Below are positions 9,494 through 16,823 of a stretch of 64,000 nucleotides of DNA, piece after piece; position 1 is the stretch's first letter, and each line of letters begins with the position of its first letter. The notes beneath the pieces were generated by a model that worked only from the letters and a program-made list of their open reading frames with translations, was not told the origin of the DNA and made no database searches. The DNA is taken from NCBI GenBank assembly GCA_964619265.1, contig CAZUCE010000003.1, forward strand, positions 214,131 to 278,130, given 5' to 3'. The stretch comes from CAZUCE01 sp964619265 (lineage in GTDB: Bacteria; Planctomycetota; UBA1135; GCA-002686595). Both the position numbers and the translations under genes were made by a program.

Positions 9494-9932
9494 GAAAAGG
9501 TCCTGATTTGGGCCACCTCGCGTCCGGCGAGAAGGCCTCCGACCTATTCAGCAGCAATGGGTCAGCTCTTGGTTTCGCGCGCTCGTGTCGTCCCCCGGGG
9601 CTTCCTCCAGGGGAACACCGAACCGGATCACGCCGAGTCTGCTGCGCGCTCGGGGCGGCGACAAATGCCGCCCTGCGAGCGAGCAGCTTAGCCCCTGGGT
9701 CGCGGGCCGGATACCCGGAACCGATCGCCGCTTCCCAATCTGATCGCGCTGCGGAGCCTCAGCTGGATCTAGGAGTGAAGCCTCGGCCGGATCTAAGATC
9801 TGAGCCTCAGCCTGCTTTGGAGGCCTAGCCGCCCCCCGGCCCAAGACCGAGTCGTTGGAGGGGATCTGAGCCCACAACGGACCGATCGGCACGCGCGGGC
9901 CAGGCCCCCGCCGAGGCCCACCAAAACCTCGA
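9494..9932. other. Intergenic stretch between helicase and oxyR with a small tandem repeat
   Basis: About 440 bp lie between the helicase start and the end of oxyR, both on the minus strand. No convincing gene is present; the frames here have no recognisable motif. A degenerate 24-bp tandem repeat occupies 9755-9814. The helicase promoter should lie in the first 100-150 bp, but no clear -35/-10 pair stands out. Confidence 0.6.
9755..9814. repeat. Degenerate 24-bp tandem repeat, 2.5 copies
   Basis: Copies start at 9755, 9779 and 9803, each beginning AGCCTC. The first two full copies match at 17 of 24 positions and share the core GGATCTA. The array lies between genes. Confidence 0.7.
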
Positions 9933-10844
9933 TTAGCTCGCGTCGAACAGCGACACGATTTCCTCGCCGAGCTGCTGATACTCAGCGGCCCGAGGAGAGG
10001 CGCGGCGCCAGGCCAAGCCGACCACACGCTGGGGCTCTTCGCCGGAGAAGCGACGGGTGACCACGCCGCCCCCCTCGCGAATTTCAAGATCGAGGGTCGA
10101 CTCGGGCAACAGCGTGACGCCGAGCCCGTTGGCGACCATTTGGGTCAAGGTGCCAAGGCTGGTGGCCCGGCAACGGGCGGCTTCGGGAGCGAGGACTCGG
10201 CCGCATACGGCCAGGGCCTGGTCGCGCAGGCAGTGGCCGTCTTCGAGCAAGAGGACCTCGCGACCCTCGAGATCGAACTCGTCCACCTCTTCCTTGTCAC
10301 AGAGCGGATCGTTCTCTGGCAACGCAAGCAGGAAGGGGTCGTTGAACAGGACCAGGTGGTCGTAGTGACTCGACGGGACCGGCAGGGAGAGCAGGCAAAC
10401 GTCAAGTTCGCCGGCATCGAGCTTGCTGAGCAGATCCCTCGTGAAGCTCTCGACCAGGTACAACGCGAGCTCCGCATGGCTGCGACGCAAACCCGGGAGG
10501 ATGCGCGGGAGCACGTAAGGCGCAAGGGTTGGGATGACGCCGAGGCGCAGATCGCCGGTGAGCGGACGCACTTCGCTCAGGGCGGCAGCGGCCAAGTCGT
10601 CGGCCCCGCGCAGCAGGTGGCGCGCGCGCTCGACAACCTCGCGGCCCGCCGAGGTCATCAAGACCCCCTTGTGGGTGCGCTCAAACAGCGCGACTCCGAG
10701 CGTCTCTTCGAGGATCTGAATCTGACTCGAAAGCGCCGGCTGACTGATCGAGAGTCGCTCGGCGGCGCGGCCGAAGTGCAACGTCTCCGAGAGGGCGACG
10801 GCGTATTCGAGCTGGCGAAGGGTCGGGCGCTGGTTGAGGCTCAT
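9933..10844 (-). CDS. oxyR: LysR-family hydrogen-peroxide sensor OxyR
   Basis: 303 residues: an N-terminal winged helix (R-Q-L-E-Y-A-V-A-L, A-A-E-R-L-S-I-S-Q-P-A-L-S) and a LysR substrate domain. The diagnostic OxyR segment E-D-G-H-C-L-R-D-Q-A is present, with C205 and C214 nine residues apart, the same spacing as the E. coli C199/C208 pair. It should be activated by disulfide formation on peroxide exposure and switch on defence genes. None of the usual targets (ahpC, katG) is in this window. A dyad with LysR-box geometry lies 36-52 bp upstream of the start and may serve autoregulation. Confidence 0.95.
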   Translation of the reverse strand: MSLNQRPTLRQLEYAVALSETLHFGRAAERLSISQPALSSQIQILEETLGVALFERTHKGVLMTSAGREVVERARHLLRGADDLAAAALSEVRPLTGDLRLGVIPTLAPYVLPRILPGLRRSHAELALYLVESFTRDLLSKLDAGELDVCLLSLPVPSSHYDHLVLFNDPFLLALPENDPLCDKEEVDEFDLEGREVLLLEDGHCLRDQALAVCGRVLAPEAARCRATSLGTLTQMVANGLGVTLLPESTLDLEIREGGGVVTRRFSGEEPQRVVGLAWRRASPRAAEYQQLGEEIVSLFDAS

Positions 10845-10879
10845 GCCCCTCTTCTAACCCAGACTATCGCCCTTAACGG

Positions 10880-10896
10880 ACCTATAACTTTTAGGT
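10880..10896 (-). promoter_or_regulatory. Candidate LysR-type operator upstream of oxyR
   Basis: A 17-bp interrupted dyad, ACCTA-N7-TAGGT, keeps the T-N11-A geometry of LysR boxes and sits in an unusually AT-rich patch 36 bp upstream of the oxyR start. The position fits autoregulation by OxyR. Assignment rests on position and symmetry only. Confidence 0.4.
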
Positions 10897-10902
10897 ATCG
10901 CT

Positions 10903-11340
10903 CTAGGCTGTGCCGCGGACGGCTCGCAGCCAGCCCCACTCGGCCCAGATTGAAGCCAGCTCCCAGGCCCCTACGGCGCCCCAAATGGCCCCTAGAGCCT
11001 CGGGCGAGGGGGTGAGCTGGGGGGCGATCGCGGCGAGCCCGAGCGCCGCAACCCGCAGCCACCACAGGGCGCCGCGGGACCCGCGCGACATCGAGAGCGC
11101 GGTGAACGCGAGCAGCAGACCCATGAAGAACAGCCAGGAGCCCGCCGAAGCCGCAGCAGCACGCTGCCCGGCGGAGGCCAGGACCGGCGTGGAGATCCCG
11201 AACGCGGCGAGCCCAGCTCCGCCGAAGCCAGCGATGCCCGCGCAGGCCGACCAGGAGGTCGGTTTCTGGGTCCGGGCCGGCTTTCCGCCCTGCACGAACT
11301 TCATTCGCGGGGCGCGAGATTCGAGACGCTTGGCTTCCAC
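10903..11340 (-). CDS. Hypothetical small membrane protein
   Basis: 145 residues starting with GTG, or 133 from an internal ATG at 11304. After a basic N-terminus there are about four hydrophobic stretches rich in Ala, Gly, Leu and Trp, so an inner-membrane protein is likely. No family is recognised. It lies 58 bp upstream of oxyR on the same strand and could share its transcript, and it is divergent from the AlbA_2 regulator. The open frame, hydrophobicity pattern and position support a gene, but only moderately. Confidence 0.5.
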   Translation of the reverse strand: MEAKRLESRAPRMKFVQGGKPARTQKPTSWSACAGIAGFGGAGLAAFGISTPVLASAGQRAAAASAGSWLFFMGLLLAFTALSMSRGSRGALWWLRVAALGLAAIAPQLTPSPEALGAIWGAVGAWELASIWAEWGWLRAVRGTA

Positions 11341-11462
11341 GCCTCCTTCCTCGGCCTGAGACGGGCCCGGCCTTGAGCCCTCTCCCCGGTGGATTTTGGA
11401 GACCCGAGTGGTTTTGGTCTGCCCAGGCCGCCCCCCCTGGGAGGGGCGTATGGTGAAGCTCG

Positions 11463-12119
11463 ATGAGCATCGGCTCCGAAGATGTGGATCGCCTCGCCCG
11501 CGCCGGCGAGAACGCTCGGCGTGAGTTCAAGTTGGGGCTCCCGGCCTGGCCGAAGGTGGCTCGCACGCTGGCGGCGTTCGCCAACGGACGCGGCGGCACG
11601 CTGTTGGTCGGCGTGGACGACCAGGGCCAGGTACGGGGCGTGCGCCAGGCGCCCGAAGTGCTTTTAGAGCTCGAGCGAATCCTCGCAGCCGAGATCGATC
11701 CGCCGGTGGCAGCTCGCTGCACCGCCGTTGAGATGTCCGGTGGCCGCGGCACGGTGGTGACCTGCGAGGTGGGCGTCAGCGAGTCCCGTCCCCACGCGGC
11801 CAGCCGCCCAGAGGGCGATCCCGAGATCACCCTGCGGCTCGGCTCCTCGACCCGCGAAGCCAGCGCCCAGGCGATCCGAGCCATGCGGACCCCCCGCGAC
11901 CGACGCGGCCTGGACGATCTGGAGCGGCAAGTCCTGTCCTGGCTCGGCCGGCAAGCCGATCCTGGCGCCCAGGGCGCCGCGCCCGCGACGATCGCCGAAT
12001 TCGCCCGAGCCCACAACATCGGTCGGTCCCGGGCCCGACGCGTGTTCTGGAAGCTTGAGCACGCGGGACACTTGGTCGGCTACGGCGAGGGCGAGCAGAA
12101 GACCTTTGCGCTTCCCTGA
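11463..12119 (+). CDS. AlbA_2 (Schlafen-type) domain protein with C-terminal winged helix
   Basis: 218 residues. Residues about 12-130 match the AlbA_2 putative DNA-binding fold found in bacterial Schlafen-like regulators: the E-F-K opening (R-R-E-F-K-L-G-L), A-F-A-N-G-R-G-G-T-L-L-V-G-V-D-D, and later an L-E-R-I hydrophobic strip. The C-terminal 70 residues look like a winged helix (I-A-E-F-A-R-A-H-N-I-G-R-S-R-A-R-R-V). Probable transcription factor with unknown targets. The alpha/beta-hydrolase gene begins 54 bp downstream on the same strand. Confidence 0.8.
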   Translation: MSIGSEDVDRLARAGENARREFKLGLPAWPKVARTLAAFANGRGGTLLVGVDDQGQVRGVRQAPEVLLELERILAAEIDPPVAARCTAVEMSGGRGTVVTCEVGVSESRPHAASRPEGDPEITLRLGSSTREASAQAIRAMRTPRDRRGLDDLERQVLSWLGRQADPGAQGAAPATIAEFARAHNIGRSRARRVFWKLEHAGHLVGYGEGEQKTFALP

Positions 12120-12173
12120 CGGGTTGGCGATCCAGACCTCGCGCTGGCGGGGAAGCCCTGGTAGAACCGCCAC

Positions 12174-12983
12174 GTGGTCGAAACCATCGAACTGCGCGAC
12201 TACGCGCCTGAAAGCCCCGCGGATACGCGGCCCGTCCTGCTCCAACACGGCCTCTTCGAGGACTTGGATCAGCTCGACGAACTGGCCCGCGCTTTGTGCG
12301 ATCTCGGCCTGCACGTCCGCGCTCACAGCTTGCCCGGACACGGGGGCAGCACCTGCGACAAGGGCGATCTGGTCTTCTACAACCTCGAAGACTACGTCAA
12401 TCCGCTGGGGCGCCTGCTATCCCGGGCCAAGCCCCTGCCGGTAGTCGTAACCCACGGAGCCGCTTCGTTGATGATGTTGCGGCTGCTCGAAGACCGCAAG
12501 GAACGCGCGCACCTGGTTCAAGAGCTCCCCGGCTGGGTCGCGCTGCAACCGGCGGCCCCGGAGGGTCTCGCCGCGTTCCGAAAGCGGTTGTTCAGCAAAC
12601 ATCCGATCGCCGCACGCAAGGTGGCTTTTGCCAAAAGGCCGGCGGACTGGTTCCGGTCCGGACGCGCCAAGGCGTGGCTCACGACTCCGCAAGATCCCCG
12701 CGACGCGAGCGCGGTCGAAGCCCTGGTACGCGACGAGTCCTGGCAGGTCGTCGATCCGTTGACCCGCGGAATCGATCTGCGTCCCCGCGCGTTCACACCG
12801 AAGACCCTGGTGCTTGCAGGGCGTCAAGACCGCCTAACCGAGGCCAGCGAGACCGAAGCGCTGGCCGCCGACCTAAACGCCGAGCTCGAATGGCTCGAAG
12901 ACACCGGAGCGTGGCTCAGGCCGGGAGACGACACGCGCGCGGTCGCCGAACGCATCGCCGCGTTCGTCCGCAAGACAGGCTAG
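12174..12983 (+). CDS. Alpha/beta-hydrolase-fold protein lacking the catalytic serine
   Basis: 269 residues beginning with GTG. The start of the alpha/beta-hydrolase fold is clear (V-L-L-Q-H-G-L-F-E-D, then A-H-S-L-P-G-H-G-G-S). Where the nucleophile elbow G-x-S-x-G should be, the sequence reads V-V-T-H-G-A-A-S-L, so glycine occupies the serine position. An acidic residue is present in A-G-R-Q-D-R, but the C-terminal region has no histidine at the usual site. Probably a non-catalytic or altered member. It follows the AlbA_2 gene and may be cotranscribed. Confidence 0.75.
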   Translation: MVETIELRDYAPESPADTRPVLLQHGLFEDLDQLDELARALCDLGLHVRAHSLPGHGGSTCDKGDLVFYNLEDYVNPLGRLLSRAKPLPVVVTHGAASLMMLRLLEDRKERAHLVQELPGWVALQPAAPEGLAAFRKRLFSKHPIAARKVAFAKRPADWFRSGRAKAWLTTPQDPRDASAVEALVRDESWQVVDPLTRGIDLRPRAFTPKTLVLAGRQDRLTEASETEALAADLNAELEWLEDTGAWLRPGDDTRAVAERIAAFVRKTG

Positions 12984-12985
12984 GG

Positions 12986-13381
12986 TCAGGCCGCGCGGCT
13001 GGCCCGGCGCTCGTCCGCGAGCCGCTCGGACACGTAGGAGGCCAGGCGGGCCGAGGCCCAATCCTTCTGCTCGGCGTCTTCGTAGGCAAATTCCAATCCG
13101 AGATGGACGAGGTCGCCCAGCTGGCGCTGCTGGCGAAGGACCGCCGGAAGACCAATCCGCTCAGCCTGGCCCGGCAGGAAGAACTCAGCATCGATCCCAA
13201 GCTCGGGTTCGAGCCCGAGTAGTTGTTCGGCTGGCACCTGAAAGCCGACGCCGTGAATCGCGATGTCGATGGCATCGAAGGTCAGCGGGGCGCGGCCCTC
13301 GCCGCAGCGCAGCTCGACGCGGACGGGTTCGGTCACCGGCGGGCGCACACGCCAGGATCGCCTGCGTTCGGGAGTTTCCAT
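12986..13381 (-). CDS. PilZ-domain protein
   Basis: 131 residues from the ATG at 13381. The N-terminal R-R-R-S-W-R-V-R contains the R-x3-R motif and D-I-A-I-H-G-V-G-F corresponds to the (D/N)-x-S-x-x-G motif of PilZ domains, with alanine instead of serine. The rest gives the expected beta-strands (F-F-L-P-G-Q, L-G-L-E-F). It may bind c-di-GMP and modulate surface behaviour, though the changed second motif could weaken binding. It converges on the hydrolase gene with a 2 bp gap and is divergent from the MauE fusion. Confidence 0.75.
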   Translation of the reverse strand: METPERRRSWRVRPPVTEPVRVELRCGEGRAPLTFDAIDIAIHGVGFQVPAEQLLGLEPELGIDAEFFLPGQAERIGLPAVLRQQRQLGDLVHLGLEFAYEDAEQKDWASARLASYVSERLADERRASRAA

Positions 13382-13558
13382 AGCTGGCCCCTCGACCATT
13401 TGGGCGAGGGAGCTTGAATCGAACCCCCCTGGCCCTGGATCAGCCCTCCCGGTCCAGCTCACGGCGGACGAGACCGGATCCAACGCCCGCCCGCCGGGCG
13501 TCGTAGGCTCTGCGACCGCTTTATCGCTCCCGCACCCCCGCTTCCCCTGTTCGATCCC

Positions 13559-14668
13559 ATGTCCGAGGCCAGCGCCCACCCAAACCCCGCACCGCCCTCC
13601 GGCACGAGCCCTGCCAGTCGCCTCGCCCTGTGGTTGGCGGCCGCCTGGATCGCAGCGGGCGCCCTGTTCAAGCTTCTGGCCGGATCGCCCAACGACCTGC
13701 CGCCGGTCTTACATAAGTTGCCGATCGGCGCGGACATCCTGTTTCCGTCGGTGATTGGAATCGAGCTAGCGGTGGTCGCCCTCGCCCTGCTGGTTCCGCG
13801 CGTGGGCTGGTGGCTGGTCGCGATCCAGTTCGCAGTCTTCCTCGGCGTGCTGGGCTGGATGTTGAGCATCGGCGCAGAGTCCTGCGGCTGCTTCGGCTCC
13901 TCGGTCAAGATCGAGCCGACGCAGATGATGATCATCGACGGCGCACTGCTGCTCCTGCTGCTTGCCACCCGACCTTGGCGCTCCTTCAGGCCCGGCGCAT
14001 TCCCCATCGCTGTCGGCGCCCTCGCGGCGATCGCGGTACTCGCGCTGCCGTGGTTCCTCAACCGCCAGGCCACGGCACCGGACGACGGCATGTCCAAGGC
14101 GAAACCCAGCGAAGCTCCGAGCGTGGCCACAGCAATCGGCGCAGCTCCCGCGGAGTTGGTTCAGGAGCCGCTTGACGAGCCGGCCACCGAAGAATCGGCG
14201 GAGCTTCCCGAAATCCAATCGGGAACGCGCTCCACCGAGGAAGTTCCTCCTCCTAGAAGCGAATCGGACCAGCAGGCGGAGACCCCTCTTGGGGGTCGCA
14301 AGTGGGTCGTGCTGCCCGTGGAGGAATGGACCGACAAGATCTTGGCGGAAACCGAACTGGCCGACTGGGTCGATCTGGACCTGATGCCCCAGGACGGGCT
14401 GTGGGTCTTCTATCGGATGACCTGCGACCACTGCGCCGACCACCTGCGCGAGCTGTGGGCCACCGAGATCGGGCAGCGCCCGGTCGCGTTGATCCGCATC
14501 CTCGACAAGGACGAAGCCGAAAGCGCTCACGTGGTCGAGATCTTCCCCGAGGGCCCGCATGTGACGCACCTCACGCTCCCCACCGAGGTCGACTGGATCG
14601 TCGAAACGCCGGCCGAATTCGAGCTGGTCGCCGGCTATGTCCTGCGAACCGCGGTCAACGTCCGCTGA
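13559..14668 (+). CDS. MauE/DoxX-like membrane protein fused to a thioredoxin-like domain
   Basis: 369 residues. The first about 170 residues form four or five transmembrane helices with the S-C-G-C-F-G-S motif of MauE-type redox membrane proteins. An acidic Pro/Glu/Ser-rich linker (about 180-240) leads to a C-terminal domain containing M-T-C-D-H-C-A-D-H, a C-x2-C pair like a thioredoxin active site. MauE proteins are linked to disulfide formation in the periplasm, and the fusion suggests passing of redox equivalents between membrane and soluble Cys pairs. No partner dehydrogenase is nearby. Confidence 0.75.
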   Translation: MSEASAHPNPAPPSGTSPASRLALWLAAAWIAAGALFKLLAGSPNDLPPVLHKLPIGADILFPSVIGIELAVVALALLVPRVGWWLVAIQFAVFLGVLGWMLSIGAESCGCFGSSVKIEPTQMMIIDGALLLLLLATRPWRSFRPGAFPIAVGALAAIAVLALPWFLNRQATAPDDGMSKAKPSEAPSVATAIGAAPAELVQEPLDEPATEESAELPEIQSGTRSTEEVPPPRSESDQQAETPLGGRKWVVLPVEEWTDKILAETELADWVDLDLMPQDGLWVFYRMTCDHCADHLRELWATEIGQRPVALIRILDKDEAESAHVVEIFPEGPHVTHLTLPTEVDWIVETPAEFELVAGYVLRTAVNVR

Positions 14669-15249
14669 TCCGCCGGAGCGGTGCCCCCACCCTCGGTACC
14701 CCGCCTTGGTACCGCGTCCTTCGATCCTCCGAGACTCGGACGGGGCAGACCCGCCCGGGTCTGCCGGGCCCCGGGCGCAACGTTCTCCGAAGGCCGCGCC
14801 GGGCTTGAAGACGCGACATCCGGAGACTTCGGGCTTCGAAAAATCGGAGCCTAATCGCTGCCTTTCCCGGGCTCTCCGCAGGGTCTTCCCGTCCCAGACC
14901 CCCGATTCCAGCCGTTTTTTCGGGGTTCCGAAGAGTTCTCTCGGCCTCCAAGGCCGTCCCCACCAGTTTCTCGCGAACGAAGAATGTGCAAGAGAAGCCG
15001 GTTTTCCAGGCTGAAACGTGTGTGTCCAGGATGCTAGCGTTCCGCTCGTAGAGGTCGCCGCATCTCTCCGAGTCGAAGAAATCGCCTCGGGACAAGCGGT
15101 TTTCGGCACTCACGCCCTTCCGCCGCGCGAGGCCGGACTCCTTCGGGAACCCACGAACACCGTGGCTCCCCGGATTTGTCCACTGGCCCCGAGCCGGGCA
15201 GGGACCACTTCCCCCATCCCACCCCTTCCCCACCGTTCACTCCTCCGCC
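14669..15249. other. Long intergenic stretch before the HU-like gene
   Basis: About 580 bp without a supportable gene. A minus-strand frame spans much of it but shows no domain and is Arg/Gly-rich in a way typical of non-coding GC-rich DNA. It contains the hairpin at 14744-14765. The promoter of the HU-like gene should lie towards the 3' side, where no definite elements can be pointed out. Confidence 0.5.
14744..14765 (+). terminator. Candidate hairpin terminator after the MauE fusion gene
   Basis: Perfect inverted repeat, GGCAGACCCG / CGGGTCTGCC with a 2-nt loop, 75 bp after the stop codon. There is no T-tract, so it may be a pause or processing structure rather than an intrinsic terminator. 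Confidence 0.4.
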
Positions 15250-15723
15250 ATGGCGAAGCGCAAAACCAAGACCAAAGCTCGCACCAAAGCCTCCTCCAAA
15301 AAACGCACCACCAAGCGTGCCACCAAGCGCACCACCAAGCGTGCAACCAAGACCACCGCGCGCCGCTCCACCAAGGCCGCGGCCGCTCCGGCGCACAAGC
15401 CCAAGCGCCTGACCGCGGCCCCCAAGGTCCGCACCAAGAGCGAGATGTACAACACGATCGCCGACCAAACGGGCCTCGCCCGCAAGGAAGTCGTCGCGGT
15501 GTTCAACAGCCTGGCCGACATCATGGCCGTCGACCTCACCAAGCGCGGCCCGGGCATCGTTCAGGTCCCCGGCCTCATGAAGGTCGTCGTCCAGCGCAAG
15601 CCCGCCACCAAGGCGCGCAAGGGCATCAACCCCTTCACGAAGGAGCCGACGATCTTCAAGGCCAAGCCGGCCCGCAACGTCGTCAAGGTTCGCCCCCTCG
15701 TCGGGCTCAAGAGCCTCGTCTGA
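15250..15723 (+). CDS. HU/IHF-family DNA-binding protein with a histone-H1-like basic tail
   Basis: 157 residues. Residues 1-60 are almost only Lys, Arg, Thr, Ala and Ser (repeats such as T-K-R-A-T-K-R-T-T-K), resembling H1-like tails. Residues about 62-157 form an HU domain: helical start S-E-M-Y-N-T-I-A-D-Q-T-G-L-A-R-K-E-V, then G-P-G-I-V-Q-V-P-G and a C-terminal K-A-R-K-G-I-N-P-F-T-K-E-P arm segment that corresponds to the HU beta-arm. It should compact or bend DNA. A strong terminator follows 55 bp after the stop. Confidence 0.9.
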   Translation: MAKRKTKTKARTKASSKKRTTKRATKRTTKRATKTTARRSTKAAAAPAHKPKRLTAAPKVRTKSEMYNTIADQTGLARKEVVAVFNSLADIMAVDLTKRGPGIVQVPGLMKVVVQRKPATKARKGINPFTKEPTIFKAKPARNVVKVRPLVGLKSLV

Positions 15724-15777
15724 GTTTTCCGCTCAGCTCCTAACGCTTGCTCCCCCCCTGGGGGGGTAAGTCGATGG

Positions 15778-15815
15778 AAACAGCCGGGAGGCGCTCTGCG
15801 CCTCCCGGCTGTTTT
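15778..15815 (+). terminator. Strong intrinsic terminator after the HU-like gene
   Basis: A stem of at least 15 perfect base pairs (ACAGCCGGGAGGCGC with its complement, loop TCT at 15795-15797) is flanked by AAA on the left and TTTT on the right. It lies between convergent genes and can stop transcription from the HU side and perhaps also from the nitrilase side. Confidence 0.9.
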
Positions 15816-15865
15816 GTGTCCAGGCGCACTCCCCAAAAGTGAGAGCAGCGCGGATCCGCCCGTGG

Positions 15866-16804
15866 TCAGTCTTCGAAGTGCGCCGGGCCCAGTCGCTCGC
15901 GGTTCACGGAGAGCTTCAAGACATCCGGCCGCGAGTAGTGTCCCGAGGGGTCGAAATTGTGCCGCGCGCGCAGGACCTGTTCGATGCTCGCCTCAGCCAC
16001 GAAGACACCCTCCTCGCAGGGCAGGGGCTCGAGGACCCAGGTTCCATCAGGCGCGGCCAAACAGCTGCCGCCGTCGGCCCAGTTGGGCGCCGTGTCGGCG
16101 CGCAGGGCGTCGATTTCGGGCAGGTCCAGTCCGGCCGGGATGTCCGAAGGCCGGAAGATCCCGCTCACCGACAGCACGTAGGAGCGTCCCTCGACCGCAA
16201 CCACCGGGGTCAGCGCCGCCGTGTTGCGCACCGAACCAGGCCAGATCATCACGTGGAAAGTCTCGCCGTCGGCGTAGAGGGCGGCCCGCGCGAGGGGCAT
16301 CCAGTTCTCCCAGCAGTTCAGCCCGCCGACCCGGAACTCGTCCAGCTCATGGGTCCGCAGTCCGTGGCCGTCGCCGGGGCTCCACACCAGCCGCTCTTCG
16401 TAGGTCGGCCGGACCTTGCGATGCACCGAGCCGATCTCCCCGGCGGGCGAGATGTAGACCATCGAGGCGTGCACGCTGGTACGGCGGTCGGGCCGCTCGA
16501 TCACGCCCAGATAGACCGCGCAGTTCGCCTCGCGGGCGGCCTCGCAGACCCCATCCAGGTCCCCGCACTCGATCGTCACCGCCTGATCCACATAGCGGGC
16601 GAACCACTGTTCCTGGACCGCGGACCCGAATCGCGCTCCGTCGGTCCGGTCGACCCAAAAGGGATAACCCGGGACGACCGCTTCGCCAAAAGCCACCAGG
16701 CGGGCTCCCTTCGATCCGGCTTCGCGGATCGCGGCTTCCACTTTGGCGAGGGTGCCCGCGCGGTCCATCCAGACCGGGGCAATTTGAGCGATGGCAACTT
16801 TCAT
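15866..16804 (-). CDS. Nitrilase (carbon-nitrogen hydrolase family)
   Basis: 312 residues. The nitrilase triad is complete: E41 in A-F-G-E-A-V-V-P-G-Y-P, K130 in H-R-K-V-R-P-T, and C164 in G-L-N-C-W-E-N-W. The C-W-E-N and H-R-K-x-x-P-T-Y-E-E contexts are those of true nitrilases converting nitriles to acids and ammonia, not amidases. A start six codons upstream exists, but M-K-V-A-I-A-Q at 16804 is the family start. The gene stands 19 bp downstream of a sulfatase-like gene on the same strand and could share its transcript. Confidence 0.9.
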   Translation of the reverse strand: MKVAIAQIAPVWMDRAGTLAKVEAAIREAGSKGARLVAFGEAVVPGYPFWVDRTDGARFGSAVQEQWFARYVDQAVTIECGDLDGVCEAAREANCAVYLGVIERPDRRTSVHASMVYISPAGEIGSVHRKVRPTYEERLVWSPGDGHGLRTHELDEFRVGGLNCWENWMPLARAALYADGETFHVMIWPGSVRNTAALTPVVAVEGRSYVLSVSGIFRPSDIPAGLDLPEIDALRADTAPNWADGGSCLAAPDGTWVLEPLPCEEGVFVAEASIEQVLRARHNFDPSGHYSRPDVLKLSVNRERLGPAHFED

Positions 16805-16823
16805 GGGGATGCGGGGCAACAAA

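Noticed and set aside
10841..12019. 392-codon minus-strand frame spanning the oxyR leader and AlbA_2 gene
   Set aside because: Ser/Arg/Pro-rich with no motif; the AlbA_2 gene on the plus strand is well supported.
13410..13440. TTCGATT-like T-loop sequence with a following CCA on the minus strand, suggesting a tRNA 3' end
   Set aside because: The flanking bases do not form a T-stem, and no matching acceptor or anticodon arm lies upstream.
14655..15233. 192-codon minus-strand frame before the HU-like gene
   Set aside because: Arg/Gly-rich, no recognisable domain and no supporting context.
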